Positions 45,899-55,724 of a stretch of 64,000 bases of DNA are shown piece by piece; position 1 is the first letter of the stretch, and every line of letters starts with the position of its first letter. The notes beneath the pieces were generated by a model. The model was given only the letters and a program-made list of their open reading frames with translations, searched no databases and was not told where the DNA came from. Source of the DNA: Burkholderia sp. MS389 (GTDB taxonomy: Bacteria; Pseudomonadota; Gammaproteobacteria; Burkholderiales; Burkholderiaceae); assembly GCF_016899425.1 (NCBI RefSeq), contig NZ_CP045994.1, positions 1,364,001 through 1,428,000 of the forward strand, in the 5' to 3' direction. A program made the position numbers and the translations under genes.

Positions 45899-47122
45899 AT
45901 GCCGCCCATGAACGTCCTCGACCGCCAGAACGCCAAGCACGCCGCCGCAGCCGGTGCGGCGGACCTCATCGCGGTCGTGTCCGACGCCGGCAGCGAGGAT
46001 GTGATCCGCCGCGTCGCGCAGGACCTGTCGATCGCGCGCGCCCACGTGCAGCCGGGCAACTGCGACGACGCGATCCGGCTGCTGCAGCAGCACGAGCGCT
46101 CGCCGCGCCAGCTGATCGTCGACGTGTCGGATTCGGTGCTGCCGGTGTCGGACCTGATGCGGCTCGCGGACGTGTGCGAGCCGTCGGTGCGGGTCGTCGC
46201 GATCGGTACGCAGAACGACGTCGGGCTGTTCCGCAACCTGCTCGGCATCGGCGTGCAGGACTACATCGTGAAGCCGCTGACCGTCGAGCTGATGCGGCGC
46301 GCGCTGACGACGACCGAGGCGGTCGTGCAGGTGCGCACCGGCAAGATCGTCAGCTTCGTCGGCGCGCGCGGCGGCGTCGGCACGACGACGATCGCGGTCA
46401 GCCTCGCGCGCTGCCTGGCGGGCGAGAAGCGGCGGCGCGTCGCCTACGTCGACCTGAACCTGCACGGCGGCGGCGCGAACTCGATGCTCGGGCTGTCGAG
46501 CAACAACGGGCTGATCGAATTGCTGAACATGGAACTGCGCCCCGACGACGCGCTGTTCGACCGCATGTTCGTCACGAAGGGCGACCGCCTGCACGTGTTG
46601 TCCGCCGAACTCGCCTATGGCGAGGACGCGTTGCTGCGCGACGATGCGATCGCGCAGCTCGTCGACATGCTGAAGGACCGCTTCCATTACGTGCTGTTCG
46701 ACGTGGGCGTGCGTGCCGGCAAGTTGTTCGAGGATGCGCTGACGGCGTCCGATCTCGTCTATATCGTCGCCGATCGGTCGGTGCACGCCGCGTACGAAGC
46801 CGCGCGGCTGGCGCGCTTCGTGAAGGAAATGCCGGGCGAGCGGATGCTGTCGATGGTGCTGAACAATCCGCTCGAGCCGGTCAAGGGGCGCGTCGCGCAG
46901 TCCGATTTCGAGGACGCGTTCGGCGGTGTGCGGCTGCGCGAGCTGCCGCACGACGCGCAGTCGCTCGCGATCGCCGAGAACCTCGGCGAGCCGATCGAAG
47001 GCACGAAACGGAGCGGCTTCCTCGACGAGATCCGGCTGCTCGCGAACGGCATCACCGGCGAATCGATGGCCGTCGCCGAGCCGTGGTATGCGCGCTTCGT
47101 CAAATGGAGGAAGGGATCGTGA
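45899..47122 (+). CDS. tadZ: Tad pilus localisation ATPase CpaE/TadZ
   Basis: 407 residues (or 404 from the second ATG at 45908). An atypical receiver-like N-terminal domain (about 15-135) precedes a ParA/MinD-type ATPase with deviant Walker A (GARGGVGTTT): the last Lys of KGGxGKT is replaced by Thr and the first by Arg, as in other TadZ proteins with weak ATPase activity. It sets the position of the pilus machine. Its stop overlaps the tadA GTG by 4 bp. Confidence 0.9.
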   Translation: MPPMNVLDRQNAKHAAAAGAADLIAVVSDAGSEDVIRRVAQDLSIARAHVQPGNCDDAIRLLQQHERSPRQLIVDVSDSVLPVSDLMRLADVCEPSVRVVAIGTQNDVGLFRNLLGIGVQDYIVKPLTVELMRRALTTTEAVVQVRTGKIVSFVGARGGVGTTTIAVSLARCLAGEKRRRVAYVDLNLHGGGANSMLGLSSNNGLIELLNMELRPDDALFDRMFVTKGDRLHVLSAELAYGEDALLRDDAIAQLVDMLKDRFHYVLFDVGVRAGKLFEDALTASDLVYIVADRSVHAAYEAARLARFVKEMPGERMLSMVLNNPLEPVKGRVAQSDFEDAFGGVRLRELPHDAQSLAIAENLGEPIEGTKRSGFLDEIRLLANGITGESMAVAEPWYARFVKWRKGS

Positions 47123-48549
47123 CGTTCGGTACCCGCAAGCGGCGGACGCCGGACCCCGCGCCGGCGGGCTCCCGTACCGCGCCGCGCGACGACGCGCCCG
47201 CGCCGGCCGCGAGCCCGGTGCCGGCGTCGCTGTCCACGTCCGCATCCGCAGCCGCGCGCGCGGCGGCGACGGCCGATACGCAGGAGGCCCTCATCCGTTC
47301 CGGCAAGTTCGACGCGATCCGCACCGCGGTGTTCGCGTCGATGAACATGTCGGCCGCGCTGATGAAGACGCGCGACGAAGTGCGCGCGGGCATCGAGCAG
47401 GTGGCCGCGCACACGGTCGAGCGCGAGCGCCTGAAGATCACCGCGGGCGAGCAGGTGCTGATCGTCGACGCGATCCTGAACGACATGTTCGGCGTCGGGC
47501 CGATCGAGCCGCTGCTCGCCGACGACACCGTGTCCGACATTCTCGTCAACGGTCCCGACCAGGTGTACGTCGAGCGCGCGGGCCGGCTCGAGCTCACGTC
47601 GCTGAAGTTTCGCGACAACGCGCACGTGACGAGCGTCGCGCAGCGGATCGCGGCGGCGGTCGGACGCCGCGTCGACGAGAGCAGCCCGATGGTCGATGCG
47701 CGCCTTGCAGACGGCAGCCGCGTGAACGTGGTGCTGCCGCCGATCGCGATGCGCGGCGCGTCGATCTCGATCCGCAAGTTCGCGAAGCGCGACATCACGC
47801 TCGCGCGGATGGCGCATCAGGGCAACATCTCGCACGGGATGCTGCAGGTGCTGAAGATCGCGTGCGCATGCCGGCTGAACATCGTGATCTCGGGCGGCAC
47901 CGGGTCGGGCAAGACGACGCTGCTCAACGCGCTGTCGCAGCACATCGAGGAGCACGAACGGATCGTGACGATCGAGGACGCGGCCGAACTGCAACTGTTG
48001 CAGCCGCACGTGGTGAGCCTCGAAACCCGCCCGGAGAATACGGAAGGGCTCGGCGGCATCTCGCAGCGCGATCTCGTGCGCAACGCGCTGCGGATGCGGC
48101 CGGACCGCATCATCCTCGGCGAAATCCGCGGTGCGGAGGCGTTCGACGTGCTGCAGGCCATGAACACGGGCCACGACGGCTCGATGACGACGATCCACGC
48201 GAACTCGCCGCGCGACGCGATCAGCCGGCTCGAAAGCATGGTCATGATGGCGAACGCGAACCTGCAGCTGCTGTCGATCCGGCGTCAGATCGCGAGCGCC
48301 GTGCACCTGTTCGTGCAGGTCGAGCGGATGCGCGACGGCGTGCGCCGCGTGACGCGGATCACCGAGATCGTCGGGATGGAAGGCGAGGTGGTGATCACGC
48401 AGGACCTGTTCGCGTTCCGCCAGGAAGGCGACACGACGCGCGACGCGGTGAAGGGCGTGTTCGAGGCGTCGTCGTTGCGGCCCGCGTTCGCGCCGCGCGC
48501 CGCGTACTACGGCGTCGAGGACGCGCTTTCCGAGGTATTCCGGCAATGA
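47119..48549 (+). CDS. tadA: Tad pilus motor ATPase CpaF/TadA
   Basis: Hexameric secretion ATPase, 476 residues. The GTG start overlaps the tadZ stop (GTGA) and has a strong GGAGGAAGGG site; it is followed by about 60 disordered Ala/Pro residues. The core has Walker A ([10 protein letters not shown]), the Asp box ([10 protein letters not shown]), Walker B ([14 protein letters not shown]) and the His box ([12 protein letters not shown]). Confidence 0.96.
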   Translation: MTFGTRKRRTPDPAPAGSRTAPRDDAPAPAASPVPASLSTSASAAARAAATADTQEALIRSGKFDAIRTAVFASMNMSAALMKTRDEVRAGIEQVAAHTVERERLKITAGEQVLIVDAILNDMFGVGPIEPLLADDTVSDILVNGPDQVYVERAGRLELTSLKFRDNAHVTSVAQRIAAAVGRRVDESSPMVDARLADGSRVNVVLPPIAMRGASISIRKFAKRDITLARMAHQGNISHGMLQVLKIACACRLNIVISGGTGSGKTTLLNALSQHIEEHERIVTIEDAAELQLLQPHVVSLETRPENTEGLGGISQRDLVRNALRMRPDRIILGEIRGAEAFDVLQAMNTGHDGSMTTIHANSPRDAISRLESMVMMANANLQLLSIRRQIASAVHLFVQVERMRDGVRRVTRITEIVGMEGEVVITQDLFAFRQEGDTTRDAVKGVFEASSLRPAFAPRAAYYGVEDALSEVFRQ

Positions 48550-49523
48550 GGGCTGCCGATCTCTTCACGCTCGGCGCGTTCGTCGCGATCCTCGCGGCGG
48601 GCCTCGGGCTGTCCGCGTTGCTCGAGCGTGCGCGCCATACGCCGGAGCAGCGCATTCGCGCGCGGCTGCAGCGCCTTGCACCGTCGCTCGCGGGCCGGGA
48701 CGCCGGTGAGGCCGCCGGGTCCGGTGTCGCGCTGTTCAACCTGCCGCGCCGGCAAAGCCGCGTACGTGCGTGGATGCAGCGCTACGTGACGCGCGTGCGC
48801 GCGGTCGGCGGCGAGCGCGGGCTGCGGATCGTCGTCGCGAGCACGATCGCCGGCGCGATCGCCGGGATCGTCGCGGTGAAGCTCGTCGCGCTGCCGAGCG
48901 TCGTGCATCCGGCGATTTACGTCGGACTGCCGCTGATTGCGATGCGCGCGAGCTACCGCATGCTGGTCGAGCGTTTCCGGCTGCGCTTTCTGGAGGCGTT
49001 CCCCGACGCGATCGACCTGATCGTGCGGGCGGTGCGCGCGGGCATTCCGGTCACGCAGGCGATCAGCACGGTCGGCGACAGCGCGGCCGAGCCGGTGCGC
49101 TCGACCTTCCGCACGATGGGCGACAGCCTGCGCGTCGGCGCGGATCTGAAGGACGTGCTGACGCACGCGGCGGACCGGCTGATGATCGCGGACTTCTCGT
49201 TCTTCACCGTCTACCTGCTGCTGCAGCGCGAGACCGGCGGCAGCCTCGGCGAGACGCTCGACGAGCTGTCGAGCATCATCCGCACGCGTCGCGACATCCG
49301 CCTGAAGACACGCGCGCTGACGGCCGAAGGGCGGATCACGACGAAGATCATCTCGGCGGTGCCGTTCGTGATGATCGGCGCGCTGTTCCTCGTGAACCGC
49401 GCGTACGTGATGCTGTTGTTCGACACGCATGCCGGCCGCGTGATGCTGACGATCGCGGCGGGGCTGCTGACGATCGGCCTGCTGGCGATTCACAAGATTT
49501 CGAAACTGGATACCGCGCGATGA
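48546..49523 (+). CDS. tadB: Tad pilus inner-membrane protein TadB
   Basis: 325-residue platform protein with a GspF-like domain (FLEAFPDAIDLIVRAVRAG, ETGGSLGETLDELSSIIR). Membrane segments at the N-terminus, around 95-135 and two near the end. Overlaps tadA and tadC by 4 bp each (ATGA). Confidence 0.94.
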   Translation: MRAADLFTLGAFVAILAAGLGLSALLERARHTPEQRIRARLQRLAPSLAGRDAGEAAGSGVALFNLPRRQSRVRAWMQRYVTRVRAVGGERGLRIVVASTIAGAIAGIVAVKLVALPSVVHPAIYVGLPLIAMRASYRMLVERFRLRFLEAFPDAIDLIVRAVRAGIPVTQAISTVGDSAAEPVRSTFRTMGDSLRVGADLKDVLTHAADRLMIADFSFFTVYLLLQRETGGSLGETLDELSSIIRTRRDIRLKTRALTAEGRITTKIISAVPFVMIGALFLVNRAYVMLLFDTHAGRVMLTIAAGLLTIGLLAIHKISKLDTAR

Positions 49524-50464
49524 CGATGTCGATGCTGGCCGCCCGCGGCCTCGAACTGTTGCTGCTGATCGCGTGCGTCGCGGCGGCGCTCGCGACGCCG
49601 GGCGGCGGCACGCGCAAGCGGATCGCCGTGCGCGTGCAGCAGGCCGCCGGGCAGCGGCCGCCGTCGCTGGGAGGCGGGCGTCTGCAGCCGGGCGACGTGC
49701 GTCAGGATCTGACGCGACGGCTCGCGCAGCTCGGCGAGCGGCTGCCCGTGCTCGATCCGATGCAGCGCGTGAAGCTCGGGCTGCAACTGACGCGCGCGGG
49801 CTTTCGCGAACGGCGCGCGGTGTCGTCGATGATCGGCATCAAGCTCAGCTGCGGCGTGCTGTTCGCCGGCGTCGCGATCGTGTTCAGCCCGTATATTCCG
49901 CGCTTCGGCGAATACTTCGTGATCCGGGCGGTCGCGATGATCGCCGCGTTCGTGATCGGCGTGATCGTGCCGGAATACGTGCTCGGCGCGATGATCCGGC
50001 GGCGCCGGCGCATCATCGCCGCATGCTTTCCGGATGCGCTCGACCTGCTCGTGATCTGCACGATGGCCGGCAACAGCCTCGTGTCGGGCGTGCGGCGCGT
50101 CGCACGCGAACTCGAGCGCATCTGCCCGCCGCTCGCCGACGAGCTGACGGTCTGCGCGGACGAGCTGACGCTGAGCGGCAACGTGTCCGAAGCGCTCGCG
50201 CATTTCGCGCTCCGCGTCGATTTCCCGTCGGCGCGCTCGCTCGCCACGACGCTCACGCAATCGCAGCGGTTCGGCACGCCGATCACGCAGGCGCTGCGAA
50301 CGCTGTCGCGCAGCGAGCGCACCGAGCAGATCGTCGCGCTCGAGGAACAGGCCGCGAAGCTCGCGCCGAAGATCACGCTGCCGATGATGCTGTTCATCCT
50401 GCCGACGGTCGGGCTGATCGCGGCAGGCCCGGCGGCCATTCGTCTGCTCGAGGTGTTCAAATGA
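49520..50464 (+). CDS. tadC: Tad pilus inner-membrane protein TadC
   Basis: 314-residue partner of TadB with the same GspF-like core (FPDALDLLVICTMAGNSL, EEQAAKLAPKITLPMMLFILP). The start overlaps the tadB stop by 4 bp, as does its stop with tadD, so the platform proteins are made in fixed ratio. Confidence 0.94.
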   Translation: MTMSMLAARGLELLLLIACVAAALATPGGGTRKRIAVRVQQAAGQRPPSLGGGRLQPGDVRQDLTRRLAQLGERLPVLDPMQRVKLGLQLTRAGFRERRAVSSMIGIKLSCGVLFAGVAIVFSPYIPRFGEYFVIRAVAMIAAFVIGVIVPEYVLGAMIRRRRRIIAACFPDALDLLVICTMAGNSLVSGVRRVARELERICPPLADELTVCADELTLSGNVSEALAHFALRVDFPSARSLATTLTQSQRFGTPITQALRTLSRSERTEQIVALEEQAAKLAPKITLPMMLFILPTVGLIAAGPAAIRLLEVFK

Positions 50465-51324
50465 AAGGCTCCGCGCGACGCGCGTTCGCGTTCGCATTCG
50501 CGGCCGTGCTGCCGCTGCTGGCCGGCGGCTGCGCGCCGGGCATCCAGACGCGGCCGGCGCTGTCGCACAAGAGCGACGACCCGCAGGCCGAATTGCGCAT
50601 TGCCGACAGCGCGCTGGTCGGCGGCAACGTCGATCTCGCGTCGACGCTGTACGGCAAGGTGCTCGCCCGGCATCCCGACTCGCTCGCGGCGCAACTGGGG
50701 CTCGCCGACGTCAACTACCGCGCCGGCGATCTGGAGCGCGCACGCGTGCTCTACGAGCAGGCGCGGCAGCAGGCGCCCGCGGAACTCGGGCCGCAGGTCG
50801 GGCTCGCGCGCGTCGCGTTGCGGCAGCGGCGGCTCGACGAGGCCGCCAGCCGCTATCGCGACTTGCTCGCCGCCCAGCCGAACCTTCCGCTTGCGGCGGA
50901 AGGGCTCGGCACGGTGCTCGACCTGCAGGGCCGCCACGAGGACGCGCAGGCCGTGTACCGGGACGCGCTTCGCGCCCATCCCGACGCGCAGGGGCTGCGC
51001 GTCGACCTCGGGCTGTCGCTCGTGCTGAGCAATCGTCCGCGCGAGGGCGTGAACGTGCTGCTCGACGTGGCCGGGCTGCCCGATGCGCCGTGGCAGGCGC
51101 GCCAGAATCTCGCGTTCGCGTATGGCGTGCTCGGCAACACCGATTCGGCGAAGAAGCTGCTGTCCGCGGATCTGCCGGCGTCGGCGGTGGCCGACAATCT
51201 GCGCGTGTACCAGGCGGTGCGTGCGCAGCTCGCGGCGCGCCCGGTCGCCGATGCGGCGCGGCCGTTGAAGGGCGCCGCGCTCGAGCCGCGTACGGTGCCA
51301 CCCGCCGCGGGGGCCGCAAAATGA
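50461..51324 (+). CDS. tadD: Tad pilus TPR lipoprotein TadD
   Basis: 287 residues; lipobox LAGGC, then at least four TPR units (for example LYGKVLARHPDSLAAQLGLA, LYEQARQQAPAELGPQVGLA and the segment around AVYRDALRAHPDAQGLR). Thought to help secretin assembly. The C-terminal 30 residues are Ala/Pro-rich. Confidence 0.9.
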   Translation: MKGSARRAFAFAFAAVLPLLAGGCAPGIQTRPALSHKSDDPQAELRIADSALVGGNVDLASTLYGKVLARHPDSLAAQLGLADVNYRAGDLERARVLYEQARQQAPAELGPQVGLARVALRQRRLDEAASRYRDLLAAQPNLPLAAEGLGTVLDLQGRHEDAQAVYRDALRAHPDAQGLRVDLGLSLVLSNRPREGVNVLLDVAGLPDAPWQARQNLAFAYGVLGNTDSAKKLLSADLPASAVADNLRVYQAVRAQLAARPVADAARPLKGAALEPRTVPPAAGAAK

Positions 51325-51749
51325 CACGCGCGGCGATGCGCGGCCGCCACGCGCGCGGCGTCGTATCCCTCGAGTTCGTCTTGATGCTGCCGTTCCTGCT
51401 GATGGTGCTGATCGGCATCATCGACGTGAGCCTGCTGCTGTGCGACAAGGCCGTGATCACGAACGCGAGCCGCGAAGCCGCGCGCGCCGGTGTCGTGCTG
51501 CGCGTGCCGATGCTGACCCCGACGCAGATCGCCAACGTCGCGCTCAGCTATACGCAGAACAGCCTGATCACCGGCGGCACGCCGACGACGCCGACCGTGA
51601 CCGTGACGCAGGCGAATGGCACGACGGCGGGCACCGCGCTGACGGTCACGGTGACCTACACGTATTCCGGGATGGTGCTCGGTTCGGCATTCAGCGCGCT
51701 GACCGGCCCGGTGACGCTCACGGCCAGCTCGGTGATGCTCTATGAATGA
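51321..51749 (+). CDS. tadE: Tad pseudopilin TadE
   Basis: 142 residues. The N-terminal segment RGVVSLEFVLMLPFLLMVL is the pseudopilin type with Glu after the cut, followed by the TadE motif ITNASREAARAGVV. Start overlaps tadD by 4 bp. Minor component that primes pilus assembly. Confidence 0.92.
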   Translation: MTRAAMRGRHARGVVSLEFVLMLPFLLMVLIGIIDVSLLLCDKAVITNASREAARAGVVLRVPMLTPTQIANVALSYTQNSLITGGTPTTPTVTVTQANGTTAGTALTVTVTYTYSGMVLGSAFSALTGPVTLTASSVMLYE

Positions 51750-52782
51750 CGCGGCCGGCAAGCCATCCGGCGGCACGGCGCGCGAACGCGGCTCCGTCGC
51801 GCTGTTCTTCCTGATGTTCCTGATTCCGCTGCTGTCGTTCGGCGCGCTGGCGATCGACATCGCATGGATCGCCACGGTGCGCAACCAGCTGCAGAATGCC
51901 GCGGATGCAGCCGCGCTCGCGGCGGCCGATGCGATGATGTCGCCGACCGGCGGGCCGCTGAACTGGTCGCAGGCCGCGCCGGCGGCGAACGGCGTGATCG
52001 CGCTGAACTCGGCGGCGGGCGCACCGCTGGCGACCGGCACGGTGACGACCGGCTACTGGAACGTGACGCGCACGCCGGCGTCGATGCAGCCGACCACGAT
52101 CACGCCGGGCCCCTACGACGTGCCGGCCGTGCAGGTGACCGTGTCGCGCGCGCCGGGCATCAATGGCGGATCGATCCCGCTGCTGCTCGGCGGGCTGCTG
52201 GGCATCCCCGGCGCATCCGGCCGCGCGACCGCGATCGCGGTGCTCGCCGCGCCGGGTGGCGTCGCGGCGGGCGGGCTCTTTCCGATCGCGATCGACCAGT
52301 GCGTGTACAACCAGTATTGGAACGCGCAGACCAACCAGCCGCTGATCAATCCGCTGACGGGCTTGCCGTACGAGTTTTCGATCACGAACGGCCAGACGTA
52401 TGGCGCGCTGTGCATGGGCGGCCAGTGGACGTCGTTCCAGTCGACCGCGACCGACACGACGACGATGGGCGGCCTGATGGTGACCGGCAACCCGACCACG
52501 CTCAATATCGGCGACAGCATCAATCTCGCGACCGGCGTGAAAGCGACGCTCTACACGTCGGTGCCGGTCGGCACGACGGTCGTGCTGCCGGTCGTCACGC
52601 AGACGTCGAGCAGCACCTCCGTGCCGATCGTCGCGTTCGCCGCGTTCCGCATCGACGTGTCGCTGGGCGGCACCTACAAGTACATCCAGGGGCACTTCGT
52701 CGCCGGCGTCAAGATGACCGGCGTCGCGACCGGCGTCGGGCCGTATTACGGCGTGTACGTGCCGCCGCGGCTTGCGCTGTGA
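51742..52782 (+). CDS. tadG: Tad minor protein TadG
   Basis: 346 residues with an N-terminal membrane segment (RGSVALFFLMFLIPLLSFGA), AIDIAWIATVRNQLQNAADAA typical of TadG, then a long beta-rich Ser/Thr/Gly region probably outside the membrane. It overlaps tadE by 8 bp and its last 37 bp overlap the 3' end of the glycosyltransferase gene on the other strand. Last gene of the pilus operon; no tadF was found. Confidence 0.9.
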   Translation: MNDAAGKPSGGTARERGSVALFFLMFLIPLLSFGALAIDIAWIATVRNQLQNAADAAALAAADAMMSPTGGPLNWSQAAPAANGVIALNSAAGAPLATGTVTTGYWNVTRTPASMQPTTITPGPYDVPAVQVTVSRAPGINGGSIPLLLGGLLGIPGASGRATAIAVLAAPGGVAAGGLFPIAIDQCVYNQYWNAQTNQPLINPLTGLPYEFSITNGQTYGALCMGGQWTSFQSTATDTTTMGGLMVTGNPTTLNIGDSINLATGVKATLYTSVPVGTTVVLPVVTQTSSSTSVPIVAFAAFRIDVSLGGTYKYIQGHFVAGVKMTGVATGVGPYYGVYVPPRLAL

Positions 52783-54023
52783 GTGTTGCGCGCGTCGTGC
52801 CGCGCGCGGCGCAGCAGCATCAATAGCGCGAAGAGCGTCACGGCCGGGCCGATCTGCGGCAGCTGCAGCCACGGGTTCAGGTATTCGGCGATCGGCAGTG
52901 CCCACATCAGCGCGATCGCCGCCTGTTCGCCGCGCAGCCAGCCGTCGCGCCAGCCGATCGACAGCATGCAGGCGATCGCGATCGCGAGCCACGAGAGCTC
53001 GTAGTGCCACACGTACGGGTTCGCCACGAGCGTCGCGACCGCCAGTACGGCCGCGCGCACGCGGGTGTCGCGCGATTGCGTCCAGACGACGCAGGCCGCG
53101 GCGATCGCGATCGCCGCGATGCCGGCATGGGCGACATACGCGGCGCCGAGCGGCACGCCCGCGAGGCGGAGCGCCGCGAACGGCGTCGGCGACGCGAGCC
53201 AGAACCCGACGCCATGCTCGAGGATGATCGAGCGGACGAGGCCGGCGCTCGCGACGAACAGGCGCAGCGACGCGACGCCGCAGACGAGCACGCTCGATGC
53301 GACGAATGCGCCGGTCGCGAGCGCGGCCCACATGATCGTGCGCCATGCGCGCACGGCGACCAGCACGAACGGGAGCAGCAGCGCCATCTGCGGCTTGACC
53401 GACAGCAGCGCGATGCACAGGCCGGCCCACAGCGGTCGCCGGTCGGCCCAATGAACGGCGAGCGCCGCACACGATGCGGTCAGGCACGCGTTCTGCCCGA
53501 GCGTCGCGGTGACGAACACGCACGGCGCGGCGATCAGCGCGAAGGCGCCGGCGCGCGATGCGCCGGGAATCGCGCGGAGGCCGGATACGCGCCACGCGGC
53601 GAGGCCGAGCATCGACACGCCGAACGCGACGAACAGCGGATACCCGAGCGCGAACGGCAGCAGCGCCAGCGGCGTCACGAGCAGCAGATAGGTGGGCGGG
53701 TACAGCCACGGCGCGAAGACGTCGCGCGGAAGGTGCGGGAACAGCGCGGTCGTCAGCCGCGAGAAGGCGGAAAAATCGTACGCGTGCGACGGCGCGCCGT
53801 GCAGCATGACGTACGACGCGGACCAGAACACCGAGAAGTCGGCGCCGGGCCGCGGCATCACGCCGCCGGTGACGGACGCGTGACGCGCGACCGCCGTCCA
53901 GATCGCCATGAACACCGCGTACGACACCAGCATCAGCGCGCTGTACAGGACGACGCGTCGCGACGTGAGCCATGCGACGACCGGCCGCTCGGCCGGGCGG
54001 GTCGATTGCCGGAGGATGTCCAA
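52746..54023 (-). CDS. GT87-type membrane glycosyltransferase
   Basis: About 425 residues if translation begins at TTG 54023; there is no ATG near the expected N-terminus, and the ATG at 54176 would lie inside the upstream gene. Eight to ten membrane segments, with the DUF2029/GT87 features GADFSVFWSASYVMLHG, APWLYPPTYLLLVTPLALLP and LLSVKPQMALLLPF. Such enzymes move a sugar from a polyprenyl phosphate donor to an extracytoplasmic acceptor. It directly follows the GtrB-like gene. Confidence 0.8.
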   Translation of the reverse strand: MDILRQSTRPAERPVVAWLTSRRVVLYSALMLVSYAVFMAIWTAVARHASVTGGVMPRPGADFSVFWSASYVMLHGAPSHAYDFSAFSRLTTALFPHLPRDVFAPWLYPPTYLLLVTPLALLPFALGYPLFVAFGVSMLGLAAWRVSGLRAIPGASRAGAFALIAAPCVFVTATLGQNACLTASCAALAVHWADRRPLWAGLCIALLSVKPQMALLLPFVLVAVRAWRTIMWAALATGAFVASSVLVCGVASLRLFVASAGLVRSIILEHGVGFWLASPTPFAALRLAGVPLGAAYVAHAGIAAIAIAAACVVWTQSRDTRVRAAVLAVATLVANPYVWHYELSWLAIAIACMLSIGWRDGWLRGEQAAIALMWALPIAEYLNPWLQLPQIGPAVTLFALLMLLRRARHDARNTHSASRGGTYTP

Positions 54024-54039
54024 TTGACGCGGCCCGGTG

Positions 54040-55116
54040 CTACTTGAACGACGTCTTGCGGGCGGTGATGCTCGCGGCGGCCGGCGTCGCGGCCCGGCGG
54101 CGTGCCGAGTGCGCACGCTTGAGCGGAAACTGCAGCAGCTTCGATGCCGGTCGCGCGGCCGCATCGCGCTCGGCACGGTAGTGCCGCCTCACGAGATAGA
54201 CGGGGCGTTGCTTCGATTCATGATAGATCCGGCCGAGGTATTCGCCGATCACGCCGATGCCGATCAACTGGATGCCGCCGACGAACAGCACGACGGAAAT
54301 CAGCGACGGGTAGCCGTGCACCGGATTGCCGTACAGTAGCGTGCGCGCGACGATGAACGCGCCATACGCGAGCGACAGCATCGCGAACGTGAGGCCGACA
54401 TAGGTCCACACGCGCAGCGGCACCGTGCTGAAGCTCGTGATGCCCTCGAGCGCGAAATTCCAGCGCCGCCATCCGGAGAATTTCGAGCGGCCGCCGCTAC
54501 GCGCCGCACGCGTGTATTCGACGATCTCGGTCCGGTAGCCGACCCACGCGAACAGCCCTTTCATGAAGCGCCGCCGTTCCGGCAACGCACGCAGCGCGTC
54601 GACGACCTCGCGGTCCATCAGCCGGAAATCGCCGACGTTCTCCGGCATCTCGACTTCGGAGAGCCGGTTGTGCACGCGGTAGTAGAGCGCGGCGGCCACC
54701 CGCTGCATCAGCGGGTCGCACCGGCGGTCGGTGCGCTTCGCGGCGACGACCTCGGCGCCTGCGCGCCAGCGTTCGAGCATCGCGGGAATCAGCGCAGGCG
54801 GGTCCTGCAGGTCGGCGTCGATCAGGATCACGGCCGCGCCGGCCGCTTCGTCGAGGCCCGCGGTGAGCGCCGCTTCCTTGCCGAAGCGGCGTGTGAGGTC
54901 CAGGACGTGCACGCGCGGGTCGCCGGCGGCGACCGAGCGCAGCCGGTCCAGCGTGCGATCGCGGCTGCCGTCGTTGACGCAGACGATCTCGAAGCGTACC
55001 GACGCGACCGACTCGAGAACGGGCAGCGTTTCGGCAAAGAACGCGTCGATCGTTTCTTCTTCGTCGTGAAACGGCACGACGAGCGATATCAACGGCTTCC
55101 TGGCTTGCGTGGACAT
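54040..55116 (-). CDS. GtrB-like family 2 glycosyltransferase
   Basis: 358 residues from ATG 55116 (MSTQARKPLISLVVPFHDEE). Catalytic GT-A domain with VNDGSRDRT and LIDADLQDPP, then two C-terminal membrane segments (about 235-305) and a YLGRIYHESKQRPVYLV tail, the GtrB/DPM-like layout. It should load a sugar on undecaprenyl phosphate at the inner leaflet. The 45 residues after the core are basic. The GT87 next to it is the likely user of the product. Confidence 0.9.
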   Translation of the reverse strand: MSTQARKPLISLVVPFHDEEETIDAFFAETLPVLESVASVRFEIVCVNDGSRDRTLDRLRSVAAGDPRVHVLDLTRRFGKEAALTAGLDEAAGAAVILIDADLQDPPALIPAMLERWRAGAEVVAAKRTDRRCDPLMQRVAAALYYRVHNRLSEVEMPENVGDFRLMDREVVDALRALPERRRFMKGLFAWVGYRTEIVEYTRAARSGGRSKFSGWRRWNFALEGITSFSTVPLRVWTYVGLTFAMLSLAYGAFIVARTLLYGNPVHGYPSLISVVLFVGGIQLIGIGVIGEYLGRIYHESKQRPVYLVRRHYRAERDAAARPASKLLQFPLKRAHSARRRAATPAAASITARKTSFK

Positions 55117-55724
55117 CCTGCGGTCTCCCGAGAGATCTGGCCTGCGCTGCACCGTATGGTTCCCGTTGTCGTTTGCCGCACGGGTCGGGCCTGGGTCGGC
55201 GCGAATTCGGTTCCGGGCTGCTCGTTTGCCCACGAGCACGCCGTGCGGTTCAAATATCGTACGAAGAACTCGAAGATTCAAGCACGATTTTTGACGGTGC
55301 ATGCGACATCGTGCTTTTGCGATCAACCTGGTATCGAATTTCTTCAGAATGACCCATGACGCTCAGCGCGGAAGAAGGTCCGCGACCGCTCGCGAAGTCG
55401 CCGCGGCGACAGAGGCGAGACTTCGCGCCGTGCGCGATGTTACGGCGAATAAAGTAGGGAACAAGAGCGTACGAGCTGCCCGGATCGCGACATGCAGCCC
55501 TTCATATCGTCTGACGACCATCTATACTTTCCGTGGTCATGCCGGATCGCGGGCGCCAGCAATTTTTTGCTATTGCTCGATTCGTATCAGGCTTCACTCG
55601 TCACAACGGCGCTCGCCGATGCACGGCGCTGGCTCGAGCGCCCCTTTTGCCGCCGGAAGAAGAACGACAAGCACGCGCGGCCGCCTGGCAGGCGATCAAG
55701 TGTCCGGGGCTCAGGAGGTGGGTG
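55117..55724. other. Non-coding stretch between glycosyltransferase and avidin genes
   Basis: No convincing gene. An 8-bp inverted repeat AGCACGAT/ATCGTGCT (55281-55315, 19-base spacing) lies in an AT-richer part that should contain the promoter of the glycosyltransferase pair. The right-hand 200 bases have short frames only and must hold the promoter of the avidin-like gene. Confidence 0.5.
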
